The position numbers were made by a program, and so were the translations under genes. From Mucor racemosus (taxonomy: Eukaryota > Mucoromycota > Mucoromycetes > Mucorales > Mucoraceae), in the NCBI GenBank assembly GCA_027405735.1, contig JAPEHQ010000001.1:3596001-3660000 (forward strand): 64,000 nucleotides of DNA, in the 5' to 3' direction. This document shows, piece after piece, positions 1 through 11,278 of this stretch. Position 1 is the first letter of the stretch; each line of letters opens with the position of its first letter. The notes beneath the pieces are model-generated. The model was not told the origin of the DNA, ran no database searches, and saw nothing but the letters and a program-made list of their open reading frames with translations.

Positions 1-1172
1 CCAAAACAATCTTAATCGAGGACTCAACATCGACATCAAAATGCCGTATTCGAATCAACATTGAATCTGTTGTATTAGATGCTGTTGATATCGCATTTCG
101 TAAAAATAACTGCGTATTCCCTAGGGCAATGAACATAACATCAGAAACTCCATCTGTATCTCAACGTCGATTAGATGAAGCTAAATGTAATGAAATAGGT
201 TGGAAATTAGCTTGGTTGAATCCTCGTCAACTTGCCAATAAGAAAAATTTATTACAAAAAGCTTTAGATACATATCGAAATCAATTTACACCTGATTTAA
301 GACCTCGTAAATACGCATCTCGTGTAGCTCCTGCACTCTTTGTTCCATCACCACCGCCTCCTCCTCCAGCGACAACTCCTCCTTCTCCAGCGACAGTTGA
401 AGTTACGGAAATACCCAATGAACAAGTTATCGTAAAGCAAGAAGTTGATGCAGATAAAATCGTAAATAACAACAAACAATCTATTCCTTTAACCGCACAG
501 GCGTTGGCAGACCAACAAAAGGAATTGCTTGAACTTGGTTTGACTAATGCGTTACCATCTCAACACAAACGTCGGGATTCTGCAACAGGTCAATCATGCT
601 ATTCGGGTACAACAGTAACCCTTGATTTCCATGATTTTTGCTTTTCACCACCACCTGAAGAAGACGTTGATATGATGGCCTCATGCGAAGAAGATACCAC
701 TACAACCACTACAATGCATGATGTTTCAACAGCTGCCAACAGCCCTATTTTCCCTACAACTAGCAATATGTTTGAAGATTTCATTCTCGCTTCTTTTCCT
801 CCAGTAGATTCATCTAAAGATATATTAATGCCAGATCAATTATTAAATAATAGTAGCAACAGCAGCGATGAAAGCAATGGTTCATCTTATCAAAATACAC
901 CTAGTCCTCAAGCATTGATAACCCTTAGCGAGCTTTACCAACAAGCTTTTTTGATGGGAACTACAAATGATGGAACTCAAGATGGATTATTTGATCATGA
1001 CAATAACAAAGAAAATACTTTATTCATGTTGGGTGATGAACACTCTACAAATGTTGGCAGTAATGTCATTGATTTGATCGCAAAGTATGGAAATGTCAAT
1101 GCTGGCGTGGACGATTTTACCAATACTTCTAGTTCAGCGACAGATCCAACCTTGATGAATCAATTGTTTTAA
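1..1172 (+). CDS. 3' part of a regulator-like protein with a conserved fungal N-terminal domain (partial)
   Basis: An open frame runs from base 3 to the stop at 1170-1172 (389 codons) and enters from outside the window, so the 5' end is missing. The Met codon at 129 is internal, because the frame upstream stays open and reads as the same domain (ESVVLDAVDIAFRKNNCVFP). The first 110 or so residues form a compact conserved-looking block with the motifs CVFPRA and CNEIGWKLAWLNP. It resembles a fungal domain of unknown function that I believe is catalogued as DUF8032; that name is from memory. The rest is low complexity: a proline run, acidic stretches, Ser/Asn-rich tracts and a short Gln/Leu-rich segment, the usual look of a transcriptional regulator tail. 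No DNA-binding motif is visible. AATAAA-like sequences follow within about 60 bp of the stop. Function is unknown; nuclear regulation is inference. Confidence 0.7.
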   Translation, partial: KTILIEDSTSTSKCRIRINIESVVLDAVDIAFRKNNCVFPRAMNITSETPSVSQRRLDEAKCNEIGWKLAWLNPRQLANKKNLLQKALDTYRNQFTPDLRPRKYASRVAPALFVPSPPPPPPATTPPSPATVEVTEIPNEQVIVKQEVDADKIVNNNKQSIPLTAQALADQQKELLELGLTNALPSQHKRRDSATGQSCYSGTTVTLDFHDFCFSPPPEEDVDMMASCEEDTTTTTTMHDVSTAANSPIFPTTSNMFEDFILASFPPVDSSKDILMPDQLLNNSSNSSDESNGSSYQNTPSPQALITLSELYQQAFLMGTTNDGTQDGLFDHDNNKENTLFMLGDEHSTNVGSNVIDLIAKYGNVNAGVDDFTNTSSSATDPTLMNQLF

Positions 1173-1488
1173 TATGATAGAAACTTAAAAAAAAAATGAA
1201 AGAATTTGTATATAATAATAAAAATAAAAAATAAAAACTGATATCTCTTAATAGAGGCATTAGTTGTTTATATGTATAATCATAATAAGGCCATGTAGCA
1301 CTTTTTTTTTTTTTTTTTAGAATAAACATTTGCTTGAATTGATTGTGTAACATGGTGGACAAAGAATTGTGTCAATGACACAAAAAAGCAATGTCCTGAA
1401 AATCAAGAGCATTGTGTATAATATTACCCTGACAATCACTATTTAGATAAATCTATAAAATAAAAAATTAGAATACAAGAAGTATATA

Positions 1489-3604
1489 CTATTTAATCAG
1501 CATTTGGCATTTCCAACGATCTGCTTTTACATGAAACTCGACGAAAAATCCATCAGTTTTGACTTCTTCAATTTCAATGATTGATCGAGGCTGTATAAAA
1601 TACATATTAATTGTATACAAATACTTTTGTGTTGAAAATGAGGTACTTGAATCTGTTTGATATCACTCAACTATATTTTTATTGTAAGACTTGGAGAATA
1701 TTATTTCCCAATTACAATATTTTTTGCAAATTCGACATGCCTTTATTTATAGAAATCGGCAAAATGTAGCAAATCCATTCCTTTTAATGGATTTTTACAC
1801 AGTACTTTACTTTATTGATAATTCTTGGGTATGATGCACATGATAATAGCCGATAGTATGAATATAAATTGCTAAATAGTCAAGGTTACTAAACAACTAG
1901 CAGATTCAAATTTGATAGCGAATTTATGACTTTGACCACACATTCTTGCTCACAGATGCTTGTCTTATGACTTTGGCGACATTGATATAATGCCTCTATT
2001 GTGTAGAATAAATACATTTCAATTGGTGCAAACATACTAATTGAATAGCACAAACCTTTAAATTACACAACATTTCCAATACGCGACTTTTATACAGGAA
2101 AATCTCGAATTCTTCAATGGTTTTAGGTAAAAATAAAATGTTCTCGCAAGCTTGTGATGCTACATACACGCCTTTGTATTGACGGACAGAATAAACATAG
2201 CCATCAAATTCTACATTATATACGGATTAGTTTATGATGGTTTTTGCATTTGTTATCAAGTACATACCAGACAAATGAATTCCTAAAGGATATACATCTC
2301 TCATATTACTTTCGTCAATATTTGGGTAATCTCTCTTCAATTTTTCAAGAATTGCCTTGTTAATCAAAATTGAATCATTTTGAAAAATGGCTTCTTTTTC
2401 TGCATATTGCTCTTGAGTATCGTCAATAGCTTTGTACGAGATGTTGCATGCTGAAATTTCCATGAGTTTCTGCTGACTGAAGCTGTTGTGACAGAGACAT
2501 TGAAATAATATACTATCTTTTGTAGCTATTTCAACACTATTGAGCCTTCTCTTTTGCTGTGTTTTGCTTAAATTTACTTGGTTTATCTCATGATCCATCT
2601 GTTTGATGGAAAATCTAGATTTACGGCTATATGGTCGTAAATTAATAGAAATATTCTAAACCTGTATTTAGCTAAACTTACTTTGACAACTTTATATTTG
2701 TACCACGGAAAAGTATGTCAAATATGTTCATCCAATGAGCAAAGGCTTCCTTTGTATCATTTTCGTTGTTCATGCAGAATTTTGTACTGATAAAAAAAAA
2801 AAGCTCATTTTAAATGTTTATTCATGAATATATAGCTAAGCTTACATGTACTCTAATATGTCCAACAACTTGTAATCAATAGTGCTCAATGAAAAGCCTT
2901 GATGATCGTTATATTGCTTCATATTTTCGACAGACGTCAAAACCTTCGGTAAAGAGCCAATTTTAAATGCCTATAATGCGAATGGCATGAATGGTTGAAT
3001 ATACAAAATCTTTACTAAATAATAATTACTGATTTTAAAGGTTCAATAAGATGATTGATTTCAGAGTACTTGTCGACATCAAAATGAGACACTTTACAAA
3101 TGGATCTCATTATTTTCAAATCAGTGCCATTAAATGAACCAAAGTTCTGATATGATTCGCATTGCTTTTTTCCAATAATGTTGATTATAGATGACTGTAA
3201 GACTCTACAGCAAATAAACACATTAGAATACATTTGCGCTATTTTATAGCCTAACAACAAACAATAAAAAGGATTCTTCTAAAACACTTAATTTCTCTTT
3301 TTGTCGAGTTAAGTGTCTCATATAATCTATCAGTTGTTTTTTGAGCAGATGCTTTAATTATTCAAATGATGTCAGTGCATGTATATATGCATGTCGCCAA
3401 TAAAGGCTCTTTACTTACTTTATGTTGTGTATCTGTATTATCATCGTCAAAGTCTTCAAAGTAGTCTGTCATGGCAGTATCTGAAGAAGTAATTGATCTA
3501 GAAAAAGGTGTGCCAACTATATTCAAATTGATTTAAGGACGGCTATGTTGAGTATATTCGAGTACATTTTGAAACCATAAACTAAACATACCAATATTTC
3601 CCAT
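1489..3604 (-). CDS. Eight-exon orphan protein, about 397 aa
   Basis: I do not recognise this family. Splice sites and frames give exons 3604-3592, 3516-3419, 3278-3030, 2970-2846, 2786-2682, 2614-2268, 2210-2056 and 1590-1489; all introns are GT-AG and the sum is 1194 nt (397 aa). Exon 1 is only 13 nt (MGNI plus one base). After an acidic N-terminus (DYFEDFDDD) the protein is mixed alpha/beta in character, with recurring aromatic and hydrophobic segments such as FDGYVYSVRQYKG and LFLPKTIEEFEIFLYKSR, and no signal peptide or membrane segment. The MGN start would permit N-myristoylation, but the next residues (IVGT) are a poor match. It looks like a member of a lineage-specific multi-exon fungal family; that is an impression, not a search result. 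The exon 2/3 junction is the least certain, because another acceptor exists near 3350. It is transcribed towards gene 1, leaving about 315 bp between the stops. Confidence 0.6.
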
Positions 3605-4347
3605 TATAGCTTTTTATTTCGATACGAGAAAGAGAAACGAAAAGAAAGAAAGAGAATGAATAAGAAATATTCTTTATAAGCTCTTACTTGAACAAAGAGA
3701 CTGATGGCATGAAATCCAATACCCTTATTCACAGACAGTAACAAGAGAAAAAAAGTAACTGATCCAATTAATAAGGTTGGTTGGCCTGTTTTCTTGCATT
3801 AATTCGAATCCATCATTTCTATAAACTGTCGACTTTTCATCGCATTTAGTTAGGCTTCTTTGATGGGCGATTTGTTAAAAGTTTGATAGACATTGTCCTC
3901 TCTTGAACGAAATTACTCTATTTGGCGTTATTTGCTGATCTGTGTATGATTAAATTTTAAAATTGACTTTCTTGTGATGTGATAGGCTTGTTCGTGAGCT
4001 CAGAATAAATAAAAATGCATATATATTTTAATACAAGAATATTCGAGATGGACAGTAATTCCGTAGTTATTCATATTGGAGTCAAATATTGCATTATTAA
4101 ACTAAAAGTAACGAATACCTTGAAAAAGCAAGTTGTTCTGCCTGTTTAAAATTATCCCAAGCATTTCTTACAGAGTTAACCTGGATTGGGAGCCCTTGAT
4201 TCTCTAAAATGATGAAAATTCTCGCCGCTTGTTTTAGTGACGAAATCATATAGGTCGCATTAAAAGGATTTTTTCAATACTTTCAAAGCACTAAAAAACA
4301 ATTTTTTTATACACTCCCATTTTTAATATGCTATTCTAGCATTTTGT

Positions 4348-4393
<46 letters not shown>

Positions 4394-4528
4394 GGATAAT
4401 AAACATGTTTTAGATGTAATTATAAATCATTATTGTCAACAGAGCTCAAACAGCAAAAGTTGTGTCGGTGCTTAAATTCATTAAGAATCAACCATCAATA
4501 AAACCATCGATAAAACCATCGAGAGTTG
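3605..4528. other. Intergenic region upstream of the orphan gene, with a poly-T tract
   Basis: No gene is visible. The stretch holds the promoter side of the minus-strand orphan, a 44-nt T tract at 4349-4392, and three tandem degenerate copies of a 12-13 bp unit (AATAAAACCATCG-like) at about 4489-4521. A short open frame crossing into the tRNA-like sequence at 4462-4644 is not credible as a gene. Confidence 0.6.
4349..4392. repeat. Poly-T tract, 44 nt
   Basis: An uninterrupted run of T. It could be the poly(A) tail of an old minus-strand retro-insertion or a slippage tract. I found no target duplication next to it, so its origin is unassigned. Confidence 0.9.
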
Positions 4529-4542
4529 ATATTTTTGAAAAA
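4529..4542 (+). repeat. Target-site duplication, left copy
   Basis: Fourteen bases identical to 5663-5676, immediately before the tRNA-like head. Confidence 0.85.
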
Positions 4543-4620
4543 GCCCTTGGTGGTTGGGCCGAATGGTTAAGAAGTGTACTTCCCAAGCGCACGACTCGAG
4601 TTCGAATCCTGGTGGACGCA
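4543..4620 (+). pseudogene. tRNA-Gly(CCC)-like pseudo-tRNA forming the head of the retroelement
   Basis: The 3' half resembles tRNA-Gly(CCC): a loop TTCCCAA placing CCC at the anticodon, a B box AGTTCGAATCC at 4599-4609, and a 3' acceptor strand GGTGGACGCA. An A-box-like TGGGCCGAATGG lies at 4555-4566, at normal spacing to the B box. The 5' acceptor strand (GCCCTTGGTGG) cannot pair with the 3' strand, and the anticodon and T stems contain A-C mismatches, so a functional tRNA is unlikely. It is best read as a diverged tRNA-derived head with possible internal Pol III promoter elements. A TTTTT run near 4685 would stop Pol III early. Confidence 0.6.
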
Positions 4621-5623
4621 AGTTTGTTTGATAATATTATGTAGTACTGTATTTCCTGTTTAGTGTCATGTCACCAACCCACAACTTTTTCGTATGACGT
4701 TCTCCGCATGCCCGTTTTGGCTCTTGGTGCAGCACTTTAATTAGTCGATTTCTTTCCCATCTTTCATAGTATAATCATTATAGCGACCTTGTTTACAGTA
4801 GGCCCACTTGTGGAGACCTCTCAACCTCTTCCCATATGGCTTACGTTGTGCTACATGAAACGTTATTGTAGGAGTTTCATGTATATTAAGTCTTCACACA
4901 TTAAATAATAATAAATAAAGTATATCCACTACGTTCTACCCTAAAAAAAATATACCTTTCTTCCGTCTACTCCTCTGGCGTGTGGTTCAGTAGGTGGAAT
5001 TGTTCTTCAATACGATCTCGTCAACCGTAGAAGGGTCAACACCGTTCCTTGACCTTATGCCCCAAACTGACGCGTCCCCAATTTGCTGATCCTATGCCCT
5101 CCTTCCAACCACCTATGTGTTCCTTATGTTTGGCAATTGTTGTTCTGAAACTGTTTTTTTTTCTTATTTGGTGCCGTGTTGTAAATGGGCGTGAGTGACC
5201 CATAGGCCGCAGTGATATACTCCAGGAGTGGTGCCCTGGTAGCCCTGTTAGCTCGCTATTATATCAATCAAATTTGCACTTAACAGTATTCTTTTTCACT
5301 TTTTCCATTCTCAAAGCCTTTTCATCTAGTTCTGCCACAACCCTTCCCCTGAAACCACATTTAGATCTCTACTTTCTTCCCAGACTCTTAGTACTTACTT
5401 TTCCCTGCCCAAGAACCTACACACCAGTCCCATCAACAATGATCCCAGTTATAACTTTCTCACTTTTGAACCTTGCTACATACTATCCGTATCCCAATAC
5501 ACTTAGTCTCCTGAACTCTTACTTAAACTCCGAACCCGAACTCTTATATCCAGTCTTATCTCTCACTTCGCCATGGCGTACAGTTATAGGACTTTAAATA
5601 ATGAAATAAAGCTTTTATTTCCC

Positions 5624-5662
<39 letters not shown>
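4543..5662 (+). mobile_element. Poly(A)-tailed retroelement with tRNA-Gly-like head and 14-bp target-site duplication
   Basis: The element is bounded by perfect copies of ATATTTTTGAAAAA at 4529-4542 and 5663-5676. It starts with a tRNA-like head, ends in an A tract of about 36 nt, and has AATAAA about 20 nt before the tail (near 5604). Together these are the marks of target-primed insertion of a polyadenylated RNA. An internal near-repeat of the 3' end occurs at about 4903-4949 (TTAAATAATA...AATAAAG...CCCTAAAAAAAA), so the insert looks like two units joined, each with its own AATAAAG and A-stretch. The body is less AT-rich than the flanks. No reverse transcriptase or endonuclease frame exists; the 107-codon open frame at 5274-5597 shows no domain. 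At 1.1 kb it is long for a SINE. It may be a composite SINE or a tRNA-headed processed transcript mobilised by a LINE elsewhere in the genome. Confidence 0.8.
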
Positions 5663-5666
<4 letters not shown>

Positions 5667-5676
5667 TTTTGAAAAA
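5663..5676 (+). repeat. Target-site duplication, right copy
   Basis: Fourteen bases identical to 4529-4542, immediately after the poly(A) tail. Confidence 0.85.
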
Positions 5677-6500
5677 ATTGGGAATTTCTCCAGAAATGTA
5701 AAGTTATGGCAGCTAGTACAAATAGTAAAAGCTGTAGTATTTTTGGGTGGCTATTCAATGGTGCTGTTTTTATTTGATTTTTTCTCACAAAATTTTGCTG
5801 TATCTTTGAATTTAAAAATATAGGTTTTTTGGAAAAAAGTCAAAATAATTTAAACAAAATTTGCAAGTATAAGTATTTATGTCAAAGATTAAGCTTTTGC
5901 GGTCATTTTGTACCAATATTTACCTTAGTAAAAAGTCCCGATTTTCGGGTGAAAAATTGCAATTTGTAAAAATTGGCATTTTTCATGAGGTACCATAAGG
6001 GAAAAATGATCGAAAAATTTTGGATAAAAAAAAAACGCAAAATGTGACCAGATAGTATCTATTGAATGAGGGTAATCGTTTGGTAAGGTTTTGAGCTTTG
6101 TAGATATTCGAAAACGATGGATATGCGCTCTTTAAAGTAACGGTTTATGCGTTTTTTGGTGAAACAACGACATTTTGTAGGATGTTTCTAGATAAGTACA
6201 CCATATATTCTGGTTTTCTCTTTTGGATCTACTGCTGCTAATTCTGGGCTATCAAACGATATATTATTTAATAATTTAAAATGATTTCGCGGTGAAAAAA
6301 TTGGCATTTTGATGTCTCGGTTTGTATTAATGAGATTAGCAATTGCTGGGTTTTCAACACTGTAACGAATATTTCGTAGTAGTTTTGATTAATTAATTAA
6401 TGAATGTAAACGTTTTAATCATATTCCGAGTATCAAAGTCTCCGTTGGATGTAATATGCTCTGGATAATTTACAAATTTATTCTTTATTTCTTTTTTATA
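5677..6500. other. Non-coding AT-rich stretch downstream of LEO1
   Basis: No gene is visible. It contains poly-A/T-rich sequence with a small hairpin (CCCGATTTTCGGG near 5937) and the LEO1 3' flank. The texture resembles decayed interspersed repeat, but I found no second copy in the window. Confidence 0.5.
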
Positions 6501-6504
6501 GATT

Positions 6505-8033
6505 TTAATCTTCATCGCTCAAGATACGATTACGCTTATGTCTTCTAACCACGACCTCTTCATCATCATCATCGTCATTTCCATAATCTTCATCTTCCTC
6601 CTCCTCTTCTTCTTCATCACTATAACGAGTACGTTTATATCTATCCATGCCTGAGCTTTTTGCCTGTGATAATCTATTTTCTCTTGATCTCTCCTCTTCT
6701 TCATCATATTCATCATCATCTACAACGAAATCATCTTCGTAACGATCCTGTGCTCCACCAGCACCACTTGTACCATGATTTGATGAATAATCAGCTACAT
6801 CATAATCACCAAAATCATTGCTACGACGTGAACTCACATCACCATAACGCATATCGGCTTTTCTACGTTGAAGTTCCAATTTCTTTTGTGCTTTCAAACG
6901 TTCATTTTCTTGTGATTCAAGTTCTTGTTTCATTAATTCTGGATCCTTCTCAGTAAAGAACATCTTTGTTCTGTTCTTCTTGACTTGTTTATCAGCAATT
7001 TGAGCGGTAAGATGACGATGTGTATCACTTTTAAGACCACTTGGTCTGAATGTCATATGATCAGTGAATTCTGTTTGACTTTCAAGGGCACCAGAGCCTG
7101 TTTGATGAGCAAGTAAATAAGCGTGCTCTTGGTTACCGACTGGTTTACTTCCAACGTCAAAGCATTCATCACCCAACATCATCGACACTCTACCATCTTC
7201 CCATTCTACTAAATGTGCATTTGATTGCATGGTCTATAAAAAAATTGAATAAGAAAAACTATATTAAATTACAATACGCAAATTTGATAGAATACCTCAT
7301 AACCATTTTCCATAACCCTTCTCCAACGAATTGTATTTTCTATTTGTTCACGTATGGATTCTTGCTCTTGTGCTTCTGTTAAACCTTCTTCAATCTGTAT
7401 TTCGAATTCTTCTGGGACAAATGGATTCACTTCAATATCCAAAAATCGAGGTAATTTGGCTAAATAATACTATTTTGAAAGGGTTAGTTGGCTGTAGGGC
7501 AAGTTGATCGGTTGAAAAAAAAAAGTACCTTATTATTATCACTGTAGGGTACTGGTAACTGTGGCATTTCTAATGATACTTCCACGCGTTGCTTTCTATT
7601 TAATTGACTTCCATATTGATTATCTTCCTCTTCCTCCATATCATCATCGTATCCTGTTGGACTCTTACGGCCTGAATCTCGCTCATCTTCCGATGATTGT
7701 GGTGTACGAGCTCTACTAAATGTGCTTTTGGTAAGTTTCCTGGCAAAAAAAAAAAAAAAAAAAAAAAATTAACGGTTGCTATGGTTACCTTCTTTGTTTG
7801 AGTGTTTGTCTTTTTTCTGGCTCATCTTCAGAAGCTGATTCATCATCGCTTCCAAATAGGTTATCAAGATCGTTAGATGGTTTAGTTGTAGATGATTCTT
7901 GTACTGGTGAATTTTGTTGCTCTACTGAAGATTGAGAACGCCCATCATCAATATCAGATGCTTCATCTTCGGAACCAAAGAGATCTCCAAAATCATGATC
8001 AGAACCGCTATTATCGTTATCCTCGAATGACAT
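6505..8033 (-). CDS. LEO1: LEO1, subunit of the Paf1 transcription elongation complex
   Basis: Four exons (8033-7789, 7739-7529, 7469-7296, 7233-6505) encode about 452 aa. The N-terminus is the acidic Ser/Asp-rich arm of Leo1 with the repeated FGDLFGSEDE / LDNLFGSDDE motifs. The central Leo1 domain (about residues 140-320) includes PYSDNNKYYLAKLPRFLDIE, NTIRWRR, NAHLVEWEDG and KSDTHRHLT. The C-terminus is very acidic and then basic (RRHKRNRILSDED). Leo1 works in the nucleus with Paf1, Ctr9, Cdc73 and Rtf1 on RNA polymerase II during elongation and H2B/H3 modification. Length and order fit fungal Leo1. Intron 1 carries an A/T homopolymer (24 nt at about 7745-7768), a likely slippage site. The start at 8033 is supported by the conserved acidic beginning. 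Confidence 0.95.
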
Positions 8034-8845
8034 TATTTTATAATTGTTAAATGGAATAAATCAAGATTTAAAGAATTGTGAACAGACAAGAAAAAAATTG
8101 ATTGATAGCCATTCCAAACGTGAATTTAGTCGCACTGTATAACTGACGTCACGTAAGGCCTCTCGATGCCTTTCTACCCGTTAATTTGAAAATAGTTTGG
8201 TTAATCAACAAAATGAATTCGAATAATTAGCCAATTCTGTAGGGAAAATTAGGCAAATTAATTTATTATATCTTTATTATACATTATTGACTTTGCAAGC
8301 AAGCATTAGTTGGTTTCAGGAGGTGGCATCGAAACATATATAATGTAGGTAGGATTCGCAAAATCAGCATTGCAGCATTAGAAACGAAATACAGATACAC
8401 CCTCCAAAAAAGGTATATTCATCAATTTAAAAACTATTTATTCTGAAAAAAAAATTCCAAAGGTATTTCATATTATTATTAATGTTTTTAAATAAAGAGT
8501 TAGAGTTTAACTATTCTTAAACAGTTTAAAAAATTCTTTAAAAATGAATAAAACCATGACAATATGCTTCAAAATTTCCAAATATGGCAACTGAGTTTAA
8601 AGCTATAATTTCTTGCTGTCAGCACTTTTCTGGTCCATTTGAGTATGTATGTCAATTTACTGTACACAGAGAGACTCTGTTGTTTAACAAAAATATGAAC
8701 AGGTTGGGAAGATTCATAAAAACATTTTATTTAATATAAAGATTCTTCTTTTTAATGTCATTCGGGCGAAAGAATCCTTTAATTATATGTATTTTAATTA
8801 TAACATGTTTATATGTTTGTTAGATGTTACTAAGGCAGAAAAGTT
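8034..8845. other. Intergenic region between LEO1 and the GATA-SET gene
   Basis: It holds the LEO1 promoter side and the 3' flank of the GATA-SET gene. Apart from the palindrome at 8144-8151 I see no gene, repeat or RNA. Confidence 0.6.
8144..8151. promoter_or_regulatory. CRE/ATF-type palindrome upstream of LEO1
   Basis: TGACGTCA, the exact core palindrome bound by CREB/ATF bZIP factors, lies about 110 bp upstream of the LEO1 start codon. Occupancy is not shown; one 8-mer can arise by chance, but position and exactness are suggestive. Confidence 0.4.
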
Positions 8846-10720
8846 TCAGTGAATACGAGATATTTTTCTTCCTATAGTTCCTCTGCAAAGATTACTACCA
8901 CAATGGCACATTTGCTCACTTTCTACAGAGTTATTAAAAGTAGAAAAGTTATAATCGTAAAATAATTCTGATTTAGCTTCAATATCTCGAGATGCAAATA
9001 CGCCAAAATGAGATTCTCCCTTTCGAGACCTATGAAATTGGCGTTAATTAATGAATTATTCGCAATATTATGTATATATACCATTTTTCGATATGACAAT
9101 TTGGTTCACAACTATGATTTATAAACCTTGCCACTGAACCTTTTGTACAAGCATCAATCACCTCGCCATAACCATATTCCAAAAAATAAAAGTTCTTTTC
9201 ATTAACATAGGTGGTACACATTCTGTCTTCGCACAATTCATGTGAAATAACCTCACCCAGATATTCAATGACGAGATCACCTTTTTTAATGTCTACTAAT
9301 GTACGGAGACCCCAACCCCGACTCTTTGTCTGAAACACTTGAAGTTCCTTGGTCCTCTCCTTGCGTTGAAATCGTCGATTTGAACATTGATCTCCACAGG
9401 GACAATATTTAGGTTCACATTCATAAAATAGCATTCGATTGATACAATCATCACCACAGCCTATTTCTCCTAAAGGTGGACGAACACAGTGACATATAAC
9501 TTCATCTTGGGCTGAATTAGGTTTTCTTTCAACGAAAATATTTGATCTAATGCGAGTAAAAAATGGCTCTCTGTCAGCCATAAGCCCTTTAATCAATCCC
9601 AATTCTCGTTCCTGGTGAATATCGGAAGGTAACTCGAACTCCTTTTCCTTGGATATTAAAAATTCGCCTAAATGTATAGGAAGTGGAAAGGAAAATGGTT
9701 GATTTTGTGCAACTCGGGTTTTATCGAAATAGAGACCATGTAAGATATATTCTTTCTTGTTGTGAAGTAAATTCAGATCTATCGCTTTTTTTGATGTAGT
9801 TGTCTTTCTAGGTGTATTTGTTGGTTTTTTTATTATTGATTTTACGGCCGTATCTTTAGTATTGGTGGTTTTGGCGGTGGTGGAAGTAGCGGTAGATGGT
9901 GCAGTTTTTGCCCATTTTAATCCACAAGCATTACACAATCTATTATTTAGATCAATTTCAATAAAACACCATGTCATCTCTTTTCGATTACTTACGTTCT
10001 ATTGCCTGAAGGTCCTTTTCGCCATAATGGAGTGGTTGCAGTTTTACAATTTGTGCAAGGACCAAGTCCAACTGTCAAGGGTGGGCTTGCATTTTCTTGA
10101 TCTTGAACAGGTTTAGGGATCAATTTTGTAGTCTTTGTTGTAGTGATTGAAGTAGTAGCTGTTTTCTTGAGCTTTTGCTTTTTTGGTTTATTCTTTGTTT
10201 GTTGTGGTTTACTTCTTTTACGTGAGGTAGGATCGTAATGAGGTGGTGGAAATACATTTGAACTATAACCCTCCTTGGGTCTACCTCGAATTTTCCACCT
10301 TAAATGACAAGCATTGCACAATCTAAATTTATCAAGATTTAGACTAAACTATTGTTATCAGTTTACATGATTCATAATATCTTACGTTGCTTGGCCAGCT
10401 GGACCTACTCTCCATCTTGGCGTATCGACTGTACCACATCTTTGACACCATTTATCGCCCTCTTTTATTGTAATAGGTGGCTTGTTATCAATTATGTTTG
10501 TTATGTACGATATATTTTGCAATGGAGATATTACAGTAAACGCGTCATCTGCTATTTTATCATTTGTGAATGTATTCTTTACGGGTATAGGTGTAAGAGG
10601 TTCATCACTACGACAATCATGATAATCTGTTTCACTTGATGTGTCAGGAGTAAGTGAGTTTGACGGAGGTATATTCTCTTGCTCCTGCTTTTGTTCATTT
10701 TCTGTTAATGCAGTTATCAT
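8846..10720 (-). CDS. Double GATA zinc finger / AWS-SET-postSET histone lysine methyltransferase (Ash1-like)
   Basis: Four exons (10720-10387 or 10386, 10322-9996, 9939-9082, 9029-8846) encode about 567 aa. Two GATA-type fingers come first (about residues 93-125 and 195-230). Each is split by an intron at the same place, between GPAGQA or GPSGNR and TLCNAC. The first reads WCQRC...LCNACHLRW, the second PCTNC...LCNACGLKW. A basic linker follows. Then comes an AWS cysteine cluster (CHCVRPP, CGDDCINRM, CPCGDQCSNRR), a SET domain with GWGLRT, FLEYGYGEVIDA, RFINHSCEPNC and FYDYN, and a post-SET CHCGSNLC. All SET cofactor and catalytic motifs are present. AWS plus SET with INRM is closest to Ash1/NSD-type H3K36 enzymes. 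No WW, SRI or PHD segment is seen. GATA fingers would bind GATA-type DNA, so sequence-targeted H3K36 methylation is the inference. Confidence 0.88.
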
Positions 10721-11278
10721 TATGATAATAAATAATGATAGAAGAATATATCTAAAAAAATTGATTTAATGATAGTTCGAGGAGGAGGGGAGAAGAGTGG
10801 GGTATATATTTTTATCTAATTTTTAAAGAATTAATTCTATAGAAGAAAATATGTTCAAATTTGATTTTTACAGTTTAATCAATACTTGAGAACCCAAAGA
10901 TTAATGTAATATTATTTTTTCTCGTTTGAAATAATAAAAAAATTGATTTCAATAAACAGAAATGATTGTACTCTTGTGAAAAAGAAGGGGTACAACAAAT
11001 ATTCATTCTCGAAGAAGAACAGTCCTGGTAACCAAATGTTGAACCCAGAAATCAAAGCCTGTTGAGAAATAAATGATTTGATTTTGCATAAGGGAGATAT
11101 TAAAACCAATCAATTCAATGTAACACATGGATTTGGTCAATGGGAAATGAAAGACAAAGCCCATCTGACTGAATACAGTAAAATTAATTTATATGAAATA
11201 GGGATTTATTTACAATGAATAAATGTTTTTGGGTTGCATAATATGTACAAGGAAAAGGGGATATATAATTAAGTTTGA
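10721..11278. other. Intergenic region, nothing recognised
   Basis: AT-rich sequence between the GATA-SET start codon and the 3' end of the small orphan. A purine-rich run (GGAGGAGGGGAGAAGAG) at about 10780-10796 may belong to the promoter. No RNA or repeat is seen. Confidence 0.5.

Noticed and set aside
4543..4620. A functional tRNA-Gly(CCC) gene
   Set aside because: The 5' and 3' acceptor strands do not pair, and there are mismatches in the anticodon and T stems. It lies at the head of a retro-insertion with target duplication.
4462..4644. A 60-codon gene spanning the tRNA-like head
   Set aside because: It crosses the target duplication and the pseudo-tRNA, so the frame is accidental.
5274..5597. 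A 107-codon protein gene
   Set aside because: It lies within the retroelement body and has no recognisable domain; its Leu/Pro/Ser/Thr-rich composition is explained by the pyrimidine-rich DNA.
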